DNA of 64,000 nucleotides from Stutzerimonas stutzeri (GTDB lineage: Bacteria; Pseudomonadota; Gammaproteobacteria; Pseudomonadales; Pseudomonadaceae), in contig CP077641.1 of assembly GCA_019056435.1 (NCBI GenBank), positions 4,216,001 to 4,280,000 on the forward strand, read 5' to 3'. The position numbers were made by a program, and so were the translations under genes. The first letter of the stretch is position 1. Each line of letters starts with the position of its first letter. The notes under the pieces are model-generated. The model searched no databases. It saw only the letters and a list, made by a program, of their open reading frames with translations, and was not told the DNA's origin. This document shows positions 62,384-64,000 of this stretch, in pieces.

Positions 62384-63608
62384 TCAGGGCTCCATCTCCT
62401 CGCGCACGGCTTTCACCTCCTCGGCCGTCACCGGTTCGGCCGCGTTGCCCCAGCTGTTGCGCACGAAGGTCAGCACATCGGCCACGTATTCATCGGTCAT
62501 GTTCCAGGCAAAGGACGGCATGGCCGGGGCCGTGGGTGCCGCATCGGTGCCAACCGCGCGGCTGCCGGCCAGCACTACGCGGATCAGCGAGGTCGCGTCG
62601 CGGCTGTTCACCAGCGGCGCGTCGGCGAGCTTCGGAAAGAGATTGGGGATCCCCTCGCCGTCGGGCGTATGGCAGGCCGAGCACTGATCCTCGTAGATGA
62701 GCGCACCGGTGCGCAGGCGCTCGTCGTCCTTGGCCAAAGGCTCGGGGGCTGCCTGCTCGGGGTCGCCGAGGCTCTTGAGGTAGGTCGCCACGGCGGCGAG
62801 GTCAGCGTCCTTCCAGTGCTGGGTCGAATGCTCGACCGCCTCGGCCATGGGCCCGGACGCCATGTCGAAACGGTTGGCGCCGGTTTTCAGATAACGGACG
62901 ATCTCCGCCTCGCTCCAGCGGCCAAGGCCCGTGTGGCGGTTGCCGGTGATGTCCGGCGCCATCCAGCCTTGCAGCGGGCTACCGGTGAGGAATTCACCGT
63001 CCTTGTCGCCGCCGATCAGGTTCTTCGGCGAATGGCAGCTGCCGCAGTGGCCGAGCCCCTGGACCAGGTAGGCGCCACGGTTCCACTCGGCGGAGCGCCC
63101 CGGGTCGGGCTGATACTCGCCCTCCTCGAAGGCCAGCCAGTTCCAGGCGATCAGGCTGGTGCGCAGGTTGAATGGGAACGGGAGCTGGTTGGTGTCGACC
63201 TCGTGATGCACCGGCTCGAGCGAGTTGAGGTACGCCCAGATCGCCCGGTTGTCCTCGCGCGTGACCTTGGTGTACGCGGTATAGGGCATGGCCGCATAGA
63301 GCCGCTTGCCGCCACGGGCGTGACCGCGGGACATGGTGTTCTGGAAGTCCTCGAAGGACCAACGGCCGATGCCGGTGTCCGGGTCGGGCGTGATGTTTGC
63401 GCCCAGCACGTCGCCGAAAGGCGTTTCGATCCGCACGCCACCTGCGAACGGCGCCTCGCCCGGCAGGGTATGGCAGGCGGTGCAATCGCCTAGTTCGGCG
63501 AGATAGCGGCCGCGTGCGACCAGGTCGTAGGAATCGCTGCCGTCACCGGCGTGGGCCAAGCCCGCGGCGATGCCGAGCAGGCCGGAGCAGAGAGGTGAAC
63601 GTCTTCAT
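62384..63608 (-). CDS. Tri-haem membrane cytochrome c of a GMC dehydrogenase (frameshifted signal)
   Basis: About 407 residues with three haem sites CTACH, CGSCH and CSACH, as in the cytochrome subunits of gluconate, sorbitol and alcohol dehydrogenases of the periplasm. It passes electrons from the flavoprotein to quinone. ATG 63608 follows a GGGGAG site seven bases after the flavoprotein stop. One extra base near 63590 breaks the signal peptide; repaired it reads MKTFTSLSGLLGIAAGLAHA. As written only a TTG at 63559 opens the frame. Confidence 0.85.
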
Positions 63609-63615
63609 ACCGAAA

Positions 63616-64000
63616 TCATCTCCCCGGGTTCTTCAGGTAGAAACGGCGGATGGCGTCGGCGGCCTTGAATGCCAGCGCGCCGACGGTGCCGGTGGGGTTG
63701 TAGCCGGGGTTCTGCGGGAAAGCGCTGGCGCCGATGACGAACAGGTTCGGCACATCCCACACTTGCAGGTGCTTGTTCACCGAGCTGGTTGAGGGTCCGC
63801 GCCCATGACGAAGCCACCGACCACGTGCGAGGACTGGTACGGCCCGCTGTTCCAGTGGCCGTCCTGGAAGGTCTTGACCACATGCTTGGCGTTCATCGGT
63901 GCGGCAATCTCGGCGAGCTTGTCGATGGCGAACCGCGACATGCGTCGGTCGTTTTCAGGGAAGTCGAAGGTGATGCGCAGCAACGGGCGGCCGTGCGGGT
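63616..64000 (-). CDS. GMC-family oxidoreductase, C-terminal part (partial, frameshifted)
   Basis: The end of a GMC flavoprotein dehydrogenase: HVVGGFVMGADP then NLFVIGASAFPQNPGYNPTG and KAADAIRRFYLKNPGR. The His-bearing NPTG region is typical of gluconate 2-dehydrogenase-type large subunits. The gene enters from beyond the window edge. The frame breaks near 63787, where one base is missing (DPQTSSVNKHLQVWDVPN repaired). It is co-transcribed with the cytochrome gene. The substrate cannot be told from this fragment. Confidence 0.82.

Overview
The window is a chromosomal segment from a GC-rich gammaproteobacterium, most likely a member of the Stutzerimonas (Pseudomonas) stutzeri group. The main evidence is a gene for a maltotetraose-forming amylase closely resembling the P. 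stutzeri enzyme, a napEDABC periplasmic nitrate reductase operon, and the Pseudomonas-type order gltX - LysR - emrA-like - emrB-like - uvrB - aminotransferase. No phage, plasmid, IS element or CRISPR array is visible.

Layout. 1-1.4 kb: the start of an unidentified minus-strand gene behind an aromatic-amino-acid leader peptide and attenuator, then ttcA. 1.5-5.4 kb: a DnaJ-related protein, two tandem Yip1-type membrane proteins, a SprT metalloprotease and an MFS exporter. 5.6-9.8 kb: napEDABC behind an ANR/FNR-like site. 9.9-14.1 kb: dienelactone hydrolase, a META-domain lipoprotein, dinB and a thioesterase. 14.3-16.4 kb: a duplicated tRNA-Glu/tRNA-Ala pair downstream of gltX. 16.4-26.4 kb: LysR and an EmrAB-type pump, uvrB, an aromatic aminotransferase, tRNA-Asn with an odd 148-bp tandem repeat, an FKBP lipoprotein, tRNA-Asp/tRNA-Val and rdgC. 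26.5-28 kb: a BASS-family transporter, then a guanidine-II riboswitch and a guanidinium exporter.

28-47.6 kb is a large starch/maltodextrin locus: malK and an alpha-glucosidase; a curli-repeat amyloid-like protein; maa-malT-malG-malF-malE; malS and a kinase-like gene; the maltotetraose amylase; and lamB-malM. Secreted amylases would cut starch, LamB would admit the maltodextrins, MalEFGK would import them, and the glucosidase and acetyltransferase would process them. MalT would switch the system on. Three divergent promoter regions share the same two short motifs with consistent orientation. That predicts that the orphan curli-like gene belongs to the MalT regulon.

47.6-64 kb: an MFS-acyltransferase fusion protein, AzlCD, a GNAT acetyltransferase, a CrbS/MxtR-type sodium-symporter hybrid sensor kinase, an MgtC/DUF4010 membrane protein, RmuC, a Sel1 protein, the ydbH-ynbE-ydbL envelope operon, and a membrane-dehydrogenase pair (tri-haem cytochrome c and a GMC oxidoreductase cut by the window edge).

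A caution for every user: about nineteen genes carry a single-base frameshift, roughly half of them in short homopolymers, and coding similarity continues in the next frame. This looks like an uncorrected draft sequence rather than mass pseudogenisation. I give full spans for these genes and mark where the frame breaks.
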